Of a stretch of DNA of 64,000 nucleotides, positions 1 through 8,431 are shown in pieces (position 1 is the first letter of the stretch; every line of letters starts with the position of its first letter). Source of the stretch: Halobacterium sp. DL1 (GTDB lineage Archaea; Halobacteriota; Halobacteria; Halobacteriales; Halobacteriaceae); the NCBI GenBank assembly GCA_000230955.3, contig CP007060.1, positions 1,054,001-1,118,000 on the forward strand, written 5' to 3'. Below the pieces are notes generated by a model. It made no database searches, had not been told where the DNA came from, and saw nothing but the letters and a program-made list of their open reading frames with translations. A program made the translations under genes and the position numbers.

Positions 1-74
1 GCCGCGAACGGGAGACCCACGACCAGCAACACCTGGTAGAGGAGCCACCAGCGGACGACCACACCGTACTCCAT
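1..74 (-). CDS. DUF2298-like multi-pass membrane protein, N-terminus only
   Basis: Only the first 24-25 codons lie in the window; the gene runs off the left edge. The start is the ATG whose complement is at 72-74 and the peptide opens MEYGVVVRWWLLYQVLLVVG, a short polar N-tip followed at once by a hydrophobic helix. This opening resembles the large haloarchaeal DUF2298 (YYY-motif) membrane proteins, which often begin MEYG. The family is a multi-pass protein of unknown function, possibly glycosyltransferase-like. Assignment rests on recall of the N-terminal pattern and is tentative. Confidence 0.45.
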   Translation of the reverse strand, partial: MEYGVVVRWWLLYQVLLVVGLPFA

Positions 75-156
75 TGACCGGACGAAGTCGACGCTTCGGC
101 AAACGCTTTCGGGTTCGCGGCCGCAGTGGCCCGGACAACGCCGTTGTCGCAGGAGA

Positions 157-244
157 GTAGTGGTAGGTGGATTTGAACAGGTGAATAACGGTCCTCGCTC
201 CGCTCGGCTGCGTCACTCAGGATTCAAATCTACGCCCGCACTAC
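157..244. repeat. Large imperfect inverted repeat with tRNA T-arm-like arms
   Basis: Arms at 157-178 and 222-244 are inverted copies: both carry GTAGTG/CACTAC at the outer ends and GATTTGAA/TTCAAATC inside, the T-arm signature of tRNA genes. The interior (about 40 bp) holds a GC-rich mirror-like stretch CCTCGCTCCGCTCGG. The left arm also resembles the 3' end of the initiator tRNA gene at 296-320. No complete cloverleaf can be drawn, so it is not an intact tRNA. It may be a structured repeat or a remnant of an integration site. Confidence 0.6.
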
Positions 245-298
245 GTGGATGGAAACAACTGCGCAGACGAGACTGCGCAGTCGGTTTTGCAGGAGAAG

Positions 299-373
299 TA
301 GCGGGAGGTAGATTTGAACTACCGATCTCCGGGTTATGAGCCCGGCGGAATCTCCTGGCTATCCCATCCCGCT
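299..373 (-). tRNA. Initiator tRNA-Met (anticodon CAT)
   Basis: On the minus strand a complete 75-nt cloverleaf can be drawn: acceptor AGCGGGA pairing with TCCCGCT plus discriminator A, anticodon stem GCCGGG/CCCGGA-type around loop CTCATAA, and T-arm ending TTCAAATC. The anticodon is CAT. The AGCGGG acceptor and the run of G:C pairs in the anticodon stem are features of archaeal initiator tRNA rather than elongator Met. CCA is not encoded. It decodes the start codon in translation initiation. Confidence 0.95.
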
Positions 374-441
374 ACCTCTCCGTAACCCGGTCTTTCAGTT
401 AAGGGTTCTGTTTCGGACGCCGTGTGGGGATTCTCCGCCCG

Positions 442-1137
442 CTACGCGGCGAGTTCGTCGAGGAGGGTCTGGGCCGCCGCTGCCGACGATTCGGGCCCGC
501 GAGCCGTCACGAGGTCGCCGTCGACGGTGACACTCGTATCGCTGTCGAGTTCGGCGTCCCAGTCGCCGCCGGCAGCGACCACCTCCTCCTCGACCCAGTA
601 GGGGAGCTTCCGGCCGTCCGGCATCCGGCCGTCGTCGTCGACGATGTCGGCCTCCCAGGCGTTCGGGAAGCCAGTCACTTCCCGCCCGTCGACGACGAAA
701 CCGGCGTCCTCGTCGTGGGCTCTCGCCTCGCGGACCCACGCGAGGATGCCCACCGCGTGACAGACGACGAGGGCCTTCTCGCTGTCGCCACTGAGCGCGT
801 TTCGCAGGACGCGTCGCGCGTCGCGGTCCTGGTTCACGTCCCACACGGTTCCGTGGCCGCCGGGGAACACGACCGCGTCGTAGTCCACGGCTTCGACGCG
901 GGACGTCGGCCGCGGGGCGTTCAGTCGGTCGTCGGTCTCGTGGATTTCGCGCACGCGCTCGGCTGTCTCCTCGCCGACCTCCTCGGGGTCGACCGAGCGC
1001 TCGTCGAGGACCGGCGGGTCGCCGCTCGGCGTCGCGACGGTGATGTCGAAGCCCTCGCTGTCGAGGGTCGTCAGCGGCTCGATACACTCCTCGCCCCAGT
1101 AGCCGTGCTCGCTCACGACGAACAGTGCAGATGGCAT
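442..1137 (-). CDS. DJ-1/PfpI (Hsp31-like) class I glutamine amidotransferase-fold protein
   Basis: The 231-aa protein starts MPSALFVVSEHGYWGEECIE and has the DJ-1/PfpI flavodoxin-like fold signatures: VVFPGGHGTVWDV around residue 90 and the nucleophile elbow VVCHAVG with cysteine near residue 126 followed by histidine. A Glu near the N-terminus (EECIEP) is where Hsp31-type members place the acidic partner. Relatives act as glyoxalase III/deglycases, chaperones or amidases that deal with reactive carbonyls; the exact substrate is not visible. It stands alone, convergent to the tRNA gene. An antisense frame over the gene is a codon-bias shadow. Confidence 0.85.
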   Translation of the reverse strand: MPSALFVVSEHGYWGEECIEPLTTLDSEGFDITVATPSGDPPVLDERSVDPEEVGEETAERVREIHETDDRLNAPRPTSRVEAVDYDAVVFPGGHGTVWDVNQDRDARRVLRNALSGDSEKALVVCHAVGILAWVREARAHDEDAGFVVDGREVTGFPNAWEADIVDDDGRMPDGRKLPYWVEEEVVAAGGDWDAELDSDTSVTVDGDLVTARGPESSAAAAQTLLDELAA

Positions 1138-1209
1138 GGCTGCTCACTAGTAGCCCCGGCAGACGGAAAAGCAGCCGACCACCCGCGAAGCCGTCCGACT
1201 CTGTGGGGG

Positions 1210-1776
1210 TTATCCGTCGCCGTGTTCGTCGACGATGACGACGTCGCCGTCGTCGACATCCACGTTGATGAGGGTCTTCACGTCGATGCCGCCCTCGTCG
1301 AGTTCGTTCGGGCCCGCCTTCTTGATGACCGCGACGACGTCGGCGACGTCCGCGCCGATGTGGTCGAGGGCGTCCGTGATGGCGCGCAGCGTCCCGCCGG
1401 TCGAGAGCACGTCGTCGAGGACCAGCACGCGGTCGCCCTCCGTGACGTCGTTGATGTACATCTCGTTCTCCGAGTAGCCCGTCTGCTGGCTCAGCGCGAC
1501 CTCGCCCGGGAGGCCGTACTCGCGCTTGCGGATGACGACCAGCGGGATGTCCGTCATCAGCGAGACGGCCGTGGAGATGTGGATACCCATCGCTGCGGGC
1601 GTGACGATCTTGTCGACGTCCTCCAGTTCGGCCTTCCGGATGATGCGGATGACGATCTCACGGAGGAGACTGGGTTCCAGCATCGGCACCCCGTCGCTGA
1701 TGGGGTGGACGAAGTAGTGGTAGCCGTCCTTCTCGATGATAGGGGCGTCCAGCAGGGACTGCTTGAGCCTCTCCAT
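1210..1776 (-). CDS. HGPRTase-like purine/pyrimidine phosphoribosyltransferase
   Basis: This 188-aa protein has the type I phosphoribosyltransferase fold. The PRPP-binding loop is [13 protein letters not shown] near residues 113-125, with the two acidic residues that bind ribose and magnesium. It matches the archaeal HPRT subfamily in length and in the opening [20 protein letters not shown]. It probably salvages a purine base onto PRPP, though haloarchaeal members have uncertain substrates. An upstream extension of 67 codons is open, but the TATA-like CTTTTATT at 1798-1805 lies about 25 bp before the ATG at 1776, so this start with a leaderless transcript is preferred. Confidence 0.85.
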   Translation of the reverse strand: MERLKQSLLDAPIIEKDGYHYFVHPISDGVPMLEPSLLREIVIRIIRKAELEDVDKIVTPAAMGIHISTAVSLMTDIPLVVIRKREYGLPGEVALSQQTGYSENEMYINDVTEGDRVLVLDDVLSTGGTLRAITDALDHIGADVADVVAVIKKAGPNELDEGGIDVKTLINVDVDDGDVVIVDEHGDG

Positions 1777-1797
1777 GCCGGGAATACTCTTGCCGGG

Positions 1798-1805
1798 AAT
1801 AAAAG
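1798..1805 (-). promoter_or_regulatory. TATA box of the HGPRTase-like gene
   Basis: Minus-strand CTTTTATT is an AT island in GC-rich sequence, centred about 25 bp upstream of the chosen ATG. It fits an archaeal TATA box for a leaderless mRNA. Confidence 0.6.
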
Positions 1806-1970
1806 GTGACGGAACGAGTCGGCTGCGCTCCACGCTCCCGCGACTCAGTCCACTCGCTCGACAGTCGTCGCGACGCTCGGAGCCCCGTTCCGCCACACGG
1901 GCGGCCCGGCCGGGGCTGCGTTCCAGCGGAGATTGAGAACTGTTAAGCGCCGCCCTCCGAAGGGTAATCT

Positions 1971-4331
1971 GTGACACCGAACCCGGATCCTGCGGCAGTG
2001 GTGACGCTCGTCGCCTTGCCGTTCGTCGCCGCCGCGTTCACCCCGGCGGTGTTCCGGTGGCTCGGCGAGCGCACGGCCTACTACGCTGCAGCCGTGGCGC
2101 TCGCGTGCTTCGGACTCGCGGCCAGCCAGTACGGCGCCCAGGGCACCGTGACGTTCGCGTGGGTCCCCGCACTCGACGTCTCGCTGCGGTTCTACGTCGA
2201 CGGCCTCGCGCTCCTGGTCGGCTTCCTGGCGAGCGGCATCGGCGTGCTGATCTTCACGTACTCCGCGGGCTACATGCACGGCGAACCTGGCCAGGCGAAG
2301 TACTACACCGCGCTCCTCGCGTTCATGGGGTCGATGCTCGGCGTCGCGTTCGCCGCCGACCTCCTCGCGCTGTTCGTCTTCTGGGAGCTGACGAGCATCG
2401 CGTCGTTCGTCCTCATCGGCCACTACACGGGCGAACGAGCCTCCCGGTACGGCGCCCGTAAGTCGATGCTAATCACCGTGGGCGGCGGCCTGTTCATGCT
2501 CGCGGGCTTCCTCCTCGTCTGGTCGGCGACCGGTACGTTCGACCTCGCGGCGCTCGTTACCGAACCCGAGCAGTACCGCACGATGCTCAGGGACGCCGGC
2601 CTGCTCGTGCCCGCCGTCGCGCTCATCGGCATCGGCGCGGCCGCGAAGTCCGCGCAGGTTCCTCTCCACATCTGGTTGCCGAACGCGATGGAGGCACCGA
2701 CGCCCGTCTCAGCGTTCCTCCACTCCGCGACGATGGTGAAGGCCGGCGTCTACCTCGTCGGCCGGTTCCGCCCGTACCTCATCACCGACGAGTGGACGCT
2801 GCTGTTCACGGTGATGGGGCTGCTCACGATGACCGTCGCCGCGATGCTCGCCGTCACCGCGACGGACATCAAGGAACTGCTCGCGTACTCGACGGCGAGC
2901 CACCTCGGCCTCATCGTCGCCGGCTTCGGCTTCGCGTCCATCTACGGCGCGGAGACTGGCGCCTTCCACATCCTCAACCACGCGCTGTTCAAGGCACCGC
3001 TGTTCCTCGTCGCGGGCATCGTCGCCCACGAGGCCGGCACGAGACGCATCGACGACCTCTCGGGGCTCGCCGACGACCTCCCCATCACGGCGGCCGTCGC
3101 CGTCGTCGCCAGCCTCGGGATGGCCGGCGTCCCGCCGTTCAACGGCTTCTACTCCAAGGAACTCCTCTTCGAGGCGGCCTACCACGCCGCGGAGGCCGCG
3201 GGCGGCCTCGCGTGGCTCTACCCCGTCGTCGCCGTCTTCGGGAGCGTCTTCACGTTCCTCTACTCCATCCGCTTCCTGATGCTGTTCTTCGGGGAGAAAC
3301 CCGACGCACTCGGACACGTCCACCGGCCGCCGGTCGCGATGTGGGCGCCCGCCGCGTTGCTCGGCACGCTCGCCGCTATCGTCGGACTCGGCGGCGTGCT
3401 CTCGACTGTCGGCGTCGCGCCGGCGCCCATCGACCACTTCGTCGAGGGTGTCGTGGCCAGTGTCGCCGCAGAGGAGGCCCACGGCTTCCACTACTACGTG
3501 CCGACGGAACTGACGCCGTACGCCGCGATGAGCGCGGTGACCATCGTCGTCGGTACCGCGGCCTACCCGTTCTACGACCGCATCCACGACGCGCTTAACG
3601 GCCTCATGACGGCGGTCCCGCCGATTCGCGCGAACTGGTGGTACGACGGCACCGTCTTCGGGCTGAACCGTGTCAGCGTGCAGGTCGCCGAGACCGTCCA
3701 GAACGGGCTGCTGCGGACGTACGCAACGTGGACATTCGCAGCCATCGTCGCGCTCGTGCTCGGCGGCTACGCGCTCGCCGAGGTGTCGCTGCCGACGTCC
3801 GTCGGGACGCTGGTGTCGCCGGCCATGATACTCGTGCTGCTGGTGGCCTTCGTCGCCGCCGTCGCAGTGACCATCGCGCCGTCGCACATCGCGGGCGTGC
3901 TCACCCTCTCCATTCTCGGCTTCATGGTCGCCATCTTCTACATCCTCGCGAGCGCGCCGGACCTCGCGCTCACGCAACTCACCGTCGAGACGCTCACGCT
4001 GGTCATCTTCGTGCTCGTCCTCGACAGACTCCCGGCGTACTACGGCGAAGCCAAGCGCTCCCGGGTAATCCGTGACGGTGCGCTGTCGCTGCTGGTCGGC
4101 GCGACGGTGACCGTCACCGTCCTCGTCACCACCAGCGCCACCCCGGACAAATCCATCATGGAGTTCTACGTCTCACAGGCGATTCCCCAGGGCGGCGGCG
4201 GGAACATCGTCAACGTCATCCTCGTCGACTTCCGGGGGCTGGACACGCTCGGGGAGATATCGGTCATCGCGATGGCCGCCCTCTCCGTGTTGACGCTCGT
4301 CGCCATGCGCGAGCGGGGTGAGACGTCGTGA
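1971..4331 (+). CDS. mrpA: Mrp-type Na+/H+ antiporter subunit A
   Basis: A 786-aa polytopic membrane protein, the largest subunit of the Mrp (Mnh) multi-subunit cation/proton antiporter. It has the proton-antiporter (NuoL/M-like) domain with [16 protein letters not shown] near residue 138 and the conserved lysine region [20 protein letters not shown] near 226, where Glu and Lys lie on the proton path. The C-terminal part after about residue 590 carries extra helices and an MbhE-like tail. It exports Na+ using the proton gradient. Start GTG at 1971. Its stop overlaps mrpB by 4 nt, and it heads a seven-gene operon in canonical A-G order. Confidence 0.95.
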   Translation: MTPNPDPAAVVTLVALPFVAAAFTPAVFRWLGERTAYYAAAVALACFGLAASQYGAQGTVTFAWVPALDVSLRFYVDGLALLVGFLASGIGVLIFTYSAGYMHGEPGQAKYYTALLAFMGSMLGVAFAADLLALFVFWELTSIASFVLIGHYTGERASRYGARKSMLITVGGGLFMLAGFLLVWSATGTFDLAALVTEPEQYRTMLRDAGLLVPAVALIGIGAAAKSAQVPLHIWLPNAMEAPTPVSAFLHSATMVKAGVYLVGRFRPYLITDEWTLLFTVMGLLTMTVAAMLAVTATDIKELLAYSTASHLGLIVAGFGFASIYGAETGAFHILNHALFKAPLFLVAGIVAHEAGTRRIDDLSGLADDLPITAAVAVVASLGMAGVPPFNGFYSKELLFEAAYHAAEAAGGLAWLYPVVAVFGSVFTFLYSIRFLMLFFGEKPDALGHVHRPPVAMWAPAALLGTLAAIVGLGGVLSTVGVAPAPIDHFVEGVVASVAAEEAHGFHYYVPTELTPYAAMSAVTIVVGTAAYPFYDRIHDALNGLMTAVPPIRANWWYDGTVFGLNRVSVQVAETVQNGLLRTYATWTFAAIVALVLGGYALAEVSLPTSVGTLVSPAMILVLLVAFVAAVAVTIAPSHIAGVLTLSILGFMVAIFYILASAPDLALTQLTVETLTLVIFVLVLDRLPAYYGEAKRSRVIRDGALSLLVGATVTVTVLVTTSATPDKSIMEFYVSQAIPQGGGGNIVNVILVDFRGLDTLGEISVIAMAALSVLTLVAMRERGETS

Positions 4332-4810
4332 CGACGGTCATCATGAAGACGGTCACGCGCGTGGTCGTCCCCATCATCCTCGTCGTCTCGTTCGCCCTGT
4401 TCCTGCAGGGACACAACCAGCCCGGCGGCGGGTTCATCGCGGGCGTACTCACGTCGAGCGCGTTCGCGCTCATCTACATCGCGTACAGCCTCGACTTCCT
4501 CGAGGACGACGTGCTCGGCCGCGACGTCGAGACGGCCATCGAGCACATCCGCCACGGCGTCGTCGCGGACTACCGGTTCCTCTTCGGACTCGGCCTGTTC
4601 GTCGCCGTCGCCAGCGGCCTCGCCGCAATCGTCTACGGCTACCTGTTCACCGAGAGCGGACTCGCGTTCATGACACAGAGCTTCACCTACCTGCACCTCC
4701 CGCTGTACGGCGAAGTGGAAGTAGCGAGCGCTGTCGCCTTCGACTTCGGCGTCTACGCCGTGGTCGTCGGCGCGCTGCTGACCATCCTCTCGGTGGTGGG
4801 TGCCGAATGA
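4328..4810 (+). CDS. mrpB: Mrp antiporter subunit B (MnhB domain)
   Basis: A 160-aa membrane protein with the MnhB pattern: helix one contains FLQGHNQPGGGFIAGVL, the signature of the family, followed by three further helices. It is a structural subunit that supports subunit A in the antiporter. The GTG start lies inside the mrpA stop (GTGA overlap) and the stop overlaps the mrpC start (ATGA), which implies translational coupling. Loop and C-terminal residues are acidic, as expected in a high-salt cytoplasm. Confidence 0.93.
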   Translation: MTTVIMKTVTRVVVPIILVVSFALFLQGHNQPGGGFIAGVLTSSAFALIYIAYSLDFLEDDVLGRDVETAIEHIRHGVVADYRFLFGLGLFVAVASGLAAIVYGYLFTESGLAFMTQSFTYLHLPLYGEVEVASAVAFDFGVYAVVVGALLTILSVVGAE

Positions 4811-5199
4811 CCGCCGAATCGACCGCCGCGACGGCCGGGCCGGAACTCGTCCTCGCCATCGGGCTGGGGCTGCTGTTCGCGCTCGGGACGTTCCTCGTCC
4901 TCCGGCGCGACGTCGTCCGCGTCGTCTGGGGCGTCGTCGTCATCAGCCAGGCGGCGAACGTCTACCTCATCACGATGGGTGGCATCCGGACCGGCGTCCC
5001 CGTCCTCGACAAGATCGGGCACGAGGCGGCGCCCCACGGCCCCGTGGCCGACCCGCTCCCGCAGGCGCTGGTGCTGACGGCCATCGTCATCGGCTTCGCG
5101 ACGACGGCGTTCGCGCTCGTCCTGACCTACCGGGTCTACGAGGAGCACGGCACCATCGACGCCGAGGAACTCGCCGACGTCGAGGAGGTGATTCGGTGA
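4807..5199 (+). CDS. mrpC: Mrp antiporter subunit C (NuoK-like)
   Basis: A 130-aa, three-helix protein homologous to NuoK of complex I. It has the VVWGVVVISQAANVYLITMG segment in helix two and ADPLPQALVLTAIVIGFAT in helix three; the latter is a hallmark of MnhC. It sits between MrpA and MrpD in the membrane and contributes to the proton path. ATG at 4807 overlaps the mrpB stop and the mrpC stop overlaps the mrpD GTG. Confidence 0.93.
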   Translation: MTAESTAATAGPELVLAIGLGLLFALGTFLVLRRDVVRVVWGVVVISQAANVYLITMGGIRTGVPVLDKIGHEAAPHGPVADPLPQALVLTAIVIGFATTAFALVLTYRVYEEHGTIDAEELADVEEVIR

Positions 5200-6797
5200 C
5201 CGAACAGCTGGTCGTCGCGCCCGTCCTCGTCGCGCTCGCGACTGCCGTGCTCTGCCTGACGGCTCGACGGAGCTTCCGCGTCCAGCGAGTGGTGAGCGTC
5301 GTCGGCATCGTCGCGTACGCCGGCGTCGTCGCCGCGCTCGTCTCACGGGTGCTGGAGGGCGGCGGCGTCGCCTACAACCTCGGGAGCTGGCCCGCGCCCG
5401 CAGCCATCGTCTTCGTCGCTGACGCGCTGTCGGCGTTCATGCTGTCGCTGGCCGCCGTGCTCGCCGTGCCCGCGCTGCTGTTCAGCGTGCTGTACGTCGA
5501 CGAGTTCGGCGAGAAGCTGACGTTCCACCCGCTGTTCCACTTCATGCTCGCGGGCGTCAGCGGCGCGTTCCTCACCGGCGACATCTTCAACCTCTTCGTC
5601 TGGTTCGAGGTGATGCTGATGGCGAGCTACGTCCTCGTCGTCTTCTACGGCGGGAGCAGTCACACCCGCGCCGGGCTCAACTACCTCGTGCTCAACCTCC
5701 TCGCCAGCGCCGTGATGCTGCTGGCCATCGGCGGCATCTACGCCACCACGGGGACGCTCAACATGGCCGACATCGCGATGCGCGTCGCCAACCCCGCGGA
5801 GTTCGGCGTCTCGCTGGCGCCCGTACTCGGCCTCTCGATGCTACTGTTCGTCGTGTTCGCGGTGAAGGCCGGCGTCGTCCCGTTCCAGTGGTGGGTGCCC
5901 GCCGCGTACGCCGCCGCCCCGGCCCCGGTGGCCGCGATGCTCGCGGGCGTCGTGAAGAAGGTCGGCATCTACGCGCTCATCCGGCTCTACTTCACGGTGT
6001 TCGCGGCAGCGCAGTTCGACGCCCTCGCCGGCCTCCCCTGGGGTGACGGGAGCGCGCTCGCCTACTTCGCGCCCGTCGTCCTCGTGATGGCGGCGCTGTC
6101 CATCCTCTTCGGCGGCCTCTCCGCTCTCGGCGCCGACCGCGTCGAGGGCCTGCTCGCGTACTCATCCATCGGCCAGGTCGGCTTCATCGTGTTGCCGCTG
6201 TCAGTGGCCGCCTTCGCGCCCGCCGACGCGACCGCCGTCCGGCGGCTCGGCATCGTCGCGGCGCTCGTCTACGCGCTCAACCACACGCTCTCGAAGGGGC
6301 TGTTGTTCCTCGTCGTGGGGACCATCCGGGACGCCTTCGGAACGACGCGGTTCCACGACCTGGACGGCATCGCGCGCAACCAGCCGGTCGTCGCGGGCGC
6401 GTTCCTGATCGGCGGCCTCGGCCTCGTGGGACTGCCGCCCCTGACCGGCTTCTTCGGCAAACTGCTCGTCTTCCAGAGCGCTGTCGTCGCGGAGTCGTGG
6501 CTCGCGCTCGGCGTGGCGCTCGGCGGCGCGCTGTTCACCATCGCCTACGTCTCCCGGGCGTGGAATCGCGGCTTCTGGGGTGTCCAGTCACCGGCCGTCG
6601 AGGGCGCGACCGCGGACCGCCGGCAGGTCGCCATCCTCGTGGCCGTCGCGTCGGCCGTCGTGCTCCTCGGCGTCGGCTTCCAGCCGGTGTACGAGTTCGC
6701 CGGCCACGCCGCCGACGCTGCCCTGGACCGCGCGCAGTACGTCGACACCGTGCTGCCGGACGGCGGCGCCCTTGAGACCGAGGGGGGTGGTCACTGA
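5196..6797 (+). CDS. mrpD: Mrp antiporter subunit D (NuoN/NuoM-like)
   Basis: A 533-aa polytopic protein of the proton-antiporter family. FVWFEVMLMASYVLVV near residue 130 carries the key glutamate, and KAGVVPFQWWVPAAYAAAP near 225 the conserved lysine and proline-rich helix break. A second lysine lies at AGVVKKVGIYALIR. It is one of the two large ion-translocating Mrp subunits. GTG start coupled to mrpC by a GTGA overlap; the stop overlaps the mrpE ATG (TGATG). Confidence 0.94.
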   Translation: MTEQLVVAPVLVALATAVLCLTARRSFRVQRVVSVVGIVAYAGVVAALVSRVLEGGGVAYNLGSWPAPAAIVFVADALSAFMLSLAAVLAVPALLFSVLYVDEFGEKLTFHPLFHFMLAGVSGAFLTGDIFNLFVWFEVMLMASYVLVVFYGGSSHTRAGLNYLVLNLLASAVMLLAIGGIYATTGTLNMADIAMRVANPAEFGVSLAPVLGLSMLLFVVFAVKAGVVPFQWWVPAAYAAAPAPVAAMLAGVVKKVGIYALIRLYFTVFAAAQFDALAGLPWGDGSALAYFAPVVLVMAALSILFGGLSALGADRVEGLLAYSSIGQVGFIVLPLSVAAFAPADATAVRRLGIVAALVYALNHTLSKGLLFLVVGTIRDAFGTTRFHDLDGIARNQPVVAGAFLIGGLGLVGLPPLTGFFGKLLVFQSAVVAESWLALGVALGGALFTIAYVSRAWNRGFWGVQSPAVEGATADRRQVAILVAVASAVVLLGVGFQPVYEFAGHAADAALDRAQYVDTVLPDGGALETEGGGH

Positions 6798-7378
6798 TGC
6801 GGGTCCGTCGCTGGATACTCGCCGGATTCACGCTCGCCGTGTTGTGGCTGTTCGTCCGCGGCGTCCACTTCACGCCGGCGCACATCGCACAGGAACTGCT
6901 CGTCGGCCTCGCGCTCGGGTTCCCGGTCGCCGTGGTCTTCCGGCGGCTCTACCCCGGTCGGACCGACCTGGTTCGGGTCGCGAAGGCGACCCCCTACGGA
7001 CTACTGTACGCCGCCGCGTTCCTCTACGACCTACTCACCGCGAACGTCGACGTCGCCCGCCGCGTGCTCGCGCCGAGCATGCCCATCGAACCTCGAGTCA
7101 TCGAGGTGCCGCTGCGTGTCGAGACGCCGTTCGCCATCACCACCATCGCCAACAGCATCACCCTGACGCCAGGCACGCTATCCATGGACTACGACGACGA
7201 GACCAACACGCTGTACGTGCACGCTATCGACGGCCGCGAGCCGGAGGCCGTGGTCGACCCCATTCGGCGCTGGGAGGACTACGCGCTCGTCATCTTCGAC
7301 GAGGAGCGGAAACCCGGCGACCCGGTGCCCAGTCCCGGGGTCTCCGACTCGGGCTACGGGGGTGACGCCGATGAGTAG
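6797..7378 (+). CDS. mrpE: Mrp antiporter subunit E (MnhE domain)
   Basis: A 193-aa protein. After a basic N-tip there are two closely spaced helices (residues about 8-25 and 35-55) and a soluble C-terminal domain with ANSITLTPGTLSMDYDDE near 117, the diagnostic MnhE sequence. The role is structural within the antiporter and, by family precedent, needed for its assembly. The acidic C-terminus is haloadapted. It overlaps mrpD by one base and mrpF by 8 nt. Confidence 0.93.
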   Translation: MRVRRWILAGFTLAVLWLFVRGVHFTPAHIAQELLVGLALGFPVAVVFRRLYPGRTDLVRVAKATPYGLLYAAAFLYDLLTANVDVARRVLAPSMPIEPRVIEVPLRVETPFAITTIANSITLTPGTLSMDYDDETNTLYVHAIDGREPEAVVDPIRRWEDYALVIFDEERKPGDPVPSPGVSDSGYGGDADE

Positions 7379-7649
7379 CGTCCTCGAACTCGTCGTGAGC
7401 GGCGCTCTGGTGCTGGTGAGCGTGCTGACGCTGCTCTGTGGCTACCGGGTCATCCAGGGACCGACGGTGCCCGACCGCGTGGTCGCCCTCGACACCATCG
7501 CCACGAACGTCGTCGCCATCGCGGTGCTGTTCGCCATCCAGACCGACCGCGGCCTGTTCGTCACAGTCGCGCTCGTGCTCGCAATCATCGGCTTCATCAG
7601 CACCGTCACCGTCGCCAAGTACGTCGTGGAGGGGGACATCATCCAATGA
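7371..7649 (+). CDS. mrpF: Mrp antiporter subunit F (MnhF)
   Basis: A 92-aa, three-helix protein. The cytoplasmic loop GYRVIQGPTVPDRVVALDTI (about residues 22-41) is the MnhF/PhaF signature. The ATG at 7371 gives an 8-nt overlap with mrpE (ATGAGTAG). A GTG three codons upstream is an alternative but adds nothing recognisable. It is a small structural Mrp subunit, coupled to mrpG by ATGA. Confidence 0.92.
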   Translation: MSSVLELVVSGALVLVSVLTLLCGYRVIQGPTVPDRVVALDTIATNVVAIAVLFAIQTDRGLFVTVALVLAIIGFISTVTVAKYVVEGDIIQ

Positions 7650-7969
7650 CGCCGACCGAACTGCTCACCGCGGTGCTCGTCGTCGTCGGGTCGTTCTTCC
7701 TGCTGGTCGGAACGGTCGGCCTGCTCCGGCTGCCCGACGTCTACAACCGGATGCACGCCACCTCGAAGGCGGCGACGCTGGGCGCGGCCTCCATTCTGCT
7801 AGCGGGCTACGTCCAGTTCGGCCCGGACTCGCTGGGTCTCCCGTCGCTGGTCGCCATCGTCTTCCTCTTCCTGACGGCGCCGACGGGGTCGCACATGATC
7901 TCGCGGTCCGCCCAGAAGATGGGCGTCCCGTTCTTCGGCGACGCCGACTGGCCCGAGGACGAGGACTAA
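7646..7969 (+). CDS. mrpG: Mrp antiporter subunit G (MnhG)
   Basis: A 107-aa protein with three helices and the MnhG signature GLLRLPDVYNRMHATSKAAT near residues 30-49. It is the last gene of the operon and completes the A-G set, so the window encodes a full Mrp antiporter. The acidic tail DADWPEDED is haloadapted. Confidence 0.93.
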   Translation: MTPTELLTAVLVVVGSFFLLVGTVGLLRLPDVYNRMHATSKAATLGAASILLAGYVQFGPDSLGLPSLVAIVFLFLTAPTGSHMISRSAQKMGVPFFGDADWPEDED

Positions 7970-8080
7970 CCGGCGGACAACGAACGGATTTCGCTGCTAG
8001 TCGTCGACCCGAGCGGGTAACAGTGTGGCATGTTACTCGTCCGCACGGTTATCGTGACGCTCGGCGTACAGTACCCGACC

Positions 8081-8377
8081 ATGTTGTTCCACGTACGGTT
8101 GACACACAGTCCCGAGAACTGCTGGGCACGCGACGAACAGGAGGGGAAGGCCCACGACCTTCTCGAACGAGTGGAGAATCCCCCCGACTCGGTCGAGGCA
8201 CGAATCCGGAACGCGTTCGTGGCGCCGAACGAGCACACGTTCTACTTCGTGGTCGAGTCGCCGACCTTCGAGGGACTGACGGCACTGCTCGGGCCGCCGC
8301 TCCTCGAAGACCACGAGGCCGACGTCGTCCCCGTCACAACGCTCAGCGGAGCGCTGGACACGCTCGAAATCGAGTGA
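8081..8377 (+). CDS. DUF3303-like small protein
   Basis: A 98-aa soluble protein beginning MLFHVRLTHSPENCWARDEQ. The HSPENC start and the FYFVVESPTFEGLTALLGP section resemble a ferredoxin-like alpha/beta domain of the DUF3303/muconolactone-isomerase-like type. The frame is open 17 codons further upstream (8030), but the shorter start aligns with the family N-terminus. Function is unknown. It stands alone between the Mrp operon and coaBC. Confidence 0.7.
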   Translation: MLFHVRLTHSPENCWARDEQEGKAHDLLERVENPPDSVEARIRNAFVAPNEHTFYFVVESPTFEGLTALLGPPLLEDHEADVVPVTTLSGALDTLEIE

Positions 8378-8431
8378 GCGGCGGTCCTCGGTGGTGGCAC
8401 TGGCCCGCAGAGACTCCGGTGTCGAGGGTAG

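Noticed and set aside
157-244. A second tRNA gene beside the initiator tRNA
   Set aside because: T-arm-like sequences exist, but no anticodon stem or D-arm can be drawn; it is an inverted repeat.
395-1809. Long open frames opposite and overlapping the DJ-1 and HGPRTase-like genes
   Set aside because: They are arginine- or valine/aspartate-rich mirror images caused by high G+C; the minus-strand genes have clear family motifs.
2709-3977. 422-codon frame antisense to mrpA
   Set aside because: Arg/Asp/Glu/His-rich low-complexity translation, fully inside a gene with canonical motifs.
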